Source: Paraburkholderia dilworthii (GTDB taxonomy: Bacteria > Pseudomonadota > Gammaproteobacteria > Burkholderiales > Burkholderiaceae). Taken from it: 64,000 bases of DNA. Under the pieces are notes generated by a model. The model worked only from the letters and a program-made list of their open reading frames with translations, had not been told where the DNA came from and did no database searches. Both the position numbers and the translations under genes were made by a program. Each line of letters starts with the position of its first letter. The first letter of the stretch is position 1. Of this stretch, positions 62,632 through 64,000 are shown one piece after another. The DNA is taken from NCBI RefSeq assembly GCF_000472525.1, contig NZ_AWZT01000027.1:1-64000 (forward strand). The letters run 5' to 3'.

Positions 62632-63999
62632 TCACCTGGCGGCGACTGCGTTAAACGCATCGGGTTGCCAACCACCGCCGAGCGCCTTGAAGGCAGCGAC
62701 CGCTGCGCGCGCTGATTCCGCTTGCGCCTGCACACGTGCATCGGAGGCGCGTAGCAGATTTTCGTCGGCCTGCAGCACTTCGATAAGGCTGACGACACCT
62801 TTTTGATAGGCTGCAAACGAAGCCGCTCGCGCGCGCCCGAGCGAGTCCACGCCTTGGGCTAGCACAGCGGCCTGTTCCTCGCGCTTGACCAGCGCGGAAA
62901 AAGCGTTCTCTACGTCCTCAGTTGCATGGAGCGCAGCAAGCCGATACACCGCCAGCATTTCGGCCTCCTGACCCTTAGCCTGGTTGATCTGCGCATTGAT
63001 ACGGCCGAAGTCGAACAGACGCCAGCGCAGACCCAGCACGCCGGCTCCCTGGCTCGCACCGCTCGAGAACAGGTTGCCGCTGGCTACTGATGTCGCGCTG
63101 CCGATCAGTCCACTCAGAGACAGCTTGGGGTAGTACTCGGCGATCGCGACACCAATACGCGCATTCGATGCGGCGAGGCGCCGCTCGGCCACCATCAGGT
63201 CAGGCCGGCGCCTGAGCAGCTCGCCTGGCGACCCGGTGGCTGCGATCTGCGGGGCGGCCGGAATGTCGCCAGCTTCCAGCAGTTCCGCCCGATGCGTGCC
63301 GGGCTGCGCGCCCAACATCACGTCCAGTGCGTTCATGGCCGCGTCGAGGCCCGTTTCGAGGACCGGAACGGAGCCCCGCACCTGGGCGAGAGCCCCCTCC
63401 GCCTGCCTTACCTGAAGCTCGGCCGCCAAACCCTTGCCATATAGAAGGTTGATGGTCGAGAGCAGATCCTGCTGCGTCTGCACCTGCCGCCGGGCAACGC
63501 TCAAACGCGCCTGCAAGCCGCGGATGCTGATGTAGATGTCGGCGGTCTGTGCCGCCACAGCGAGGCGCGTGGCCGCTGCGCCCGCCTCCGAAGCCTGGTA
63601 CTCGGCCAGCGCCGCTTCGCGTCCGCGACGCAGCCCTCCGAACACGTCCAGTTCCCAGCTCGCGCTGAGATTGGCCTCGTAATCGTTACCGTAGCGGTCG
63701 AAACCGGGCGCCGAGTTCAAGACCCGCCCCAAGGGCGTTTCGACCGATTGATAGACTCTGGCCGCCTGGCCGCTGACATTGCCCGAAGGCAGCAACGCCG
63801 CGTTCGCCGCCCCGAGTCCAGCGCGCGCCTGCTCGACGCGAGCGGATGCCTGCGCGAGATCAAGGTTTTGCTCGAGCGCAAGCGCGACGAATCTTGCCAG
63901 TTGTGGATCGCCGAAGCCCGCCCACCACGCGGCGAGGTCGGCAGTGGCGCTCGCCTGCCGCTGATCGACCGCGGCCTGGCCCTGAAACCGCTCGGGCAT
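62632..63999 (-). CDS. NodT/OprM family outer-membrane efflux protein, N-terminus outside window
   Basis: 455 residues are visible. OEP repeats are clear: WWAGFGDPQLARFVALALEQN, LDLAQASARVEQARAGLG, RRRPDLMVAERRLAASNARIGV, AEYYPKLSLSGLIG, DVENAFSALVKREEQ. It forms the outer-membrane channel of an RND- or EmrAB-type tripartite pump. No signal peptide or lipobox is seen before Met at 63999, so the true start lies to the right of the window. Confidence 0.93.
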   Translation of the reverse strand: MPERFQGQAAVDQRQASATADLAAWWAGFGDPQLARFVALALEQNLDLAQASARVEQARAGLGAANAALLPSGNVSGQAARVYQSVETPLGRVLNSAPGFDRYGNDYEANLSASWELDVFGGLRRGREAALAEYQASEAGAAATRLAVAAQTADIYISIRGLQARLSVARRQVQTQQDLLSTINLLYGKGLAAELQVRQAEGALAQVRGSVPVLETGLDAAMNALDVMLGAQPGTHRAELLEAGDIPAAPQIAATGSPGELLRRRPDLMVAERRLAASNARIGVAIAEYYPKLSLSGLIGSATSVASGNLFSSGASQGAGVLGLRWRLFDFGRINAQINQAKGQEAEMLAVYRLAALHATEDVENAFSALVKREEQAAVLAQGVDSLGRARAASFAAYQKGVVSLIEVLQADENLLRASDARVQAQAESARAAVAAFKALGGGWQPDAFNAVAAR

Positions 64000-64000
64000 G

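Overview
The window is GC-rich bacterial chromosome with dense, mostly unidirectional operons. The 16S rRNA 5' end, DUF4148 and LysM/FecR proteins, Gram-negative porins and NodT-type efflux proteins point to Burkholderiaceae, most likely Paraburkholderia or a close relative. This is inferred from gene content; no database search was possible.

Layout. (1) 1-420: the start of an rrn operon on the minus strand, with a near-consensus promoter. (2) 492-11957: an aerobic cobalamin locus. Two divergent cobalamin riboswitches sit back to back and drive cobW-cobN-chlI/chlD (minus) and a cobA-cobE fusion, cobO, cobB and bluB (plus). The ChlI ATPase and the VWA domain after it are joined across an A-AAA-AAA slippery site, which suggests programmed -1 frameshifting. 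(3) 11964-17531: a lipoprotein and a response regulator / FecR-LysM / CHASE2-kinase operon. (4) 17532-27458: a GlxA-type regulator divergent from an MFS exporter, cell-wall proteins (RlpA-like, LysM-M23), small secreted proteins and a SWIM-SNF2 helicase. (5) 27459-31196: a 15-bp tandem repeat, a DeoR-type gene remnant, and an ECF sigma module with two anti-sigma-like membrane proteins. Its divergent upstream region has three GGAATAAA-N16-TTYNCTCC-like promoters. (6) 31222-33397: AraC regulator, NAD(P)-binding protein and a 57-residue membrane peptide.

(7) 33561-39049: an unusual heme-copper oxidase operon (CuA subunit II with a fused cytochrome c, a fused subunit I/III lacking the usual D-channel Glu and K-channel Lys, a small membrane protein, and a three-heme cytochrome c). 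(8) 39358-40828: a gene broken by a 14-bp tandem duplication, then a PRISE-type SDR. (9) 41021-53108: a sugar-acid regulon with a GntR/FCD regulator, a ribose-type ABC importer, a lactonase, an MFS symporter, a zinc dehydrogenase, a D-mannonate dehydratase-like enolase and a fructuronate reductase-like enzyme. Two divergent promoters share the palindrome TACT-ACCATACM-AGTA. The set fits L-gulonate (lactone) to D-fructuronate to D-mannonate to 2-keto-3-deoxygluconate. (10) 53290-61614: a catabolic cluster of unknown substrate (CoA-transferase, enoyl-CoA hydratase, carboxymuconolactone decarboxylase-like protein, amidohydrolase, GST, UTRA regulator, MFS carrier, porin). (11) 61856-64000: a TetR regulator and an outer-membrane efflux protein cut by the window edge.
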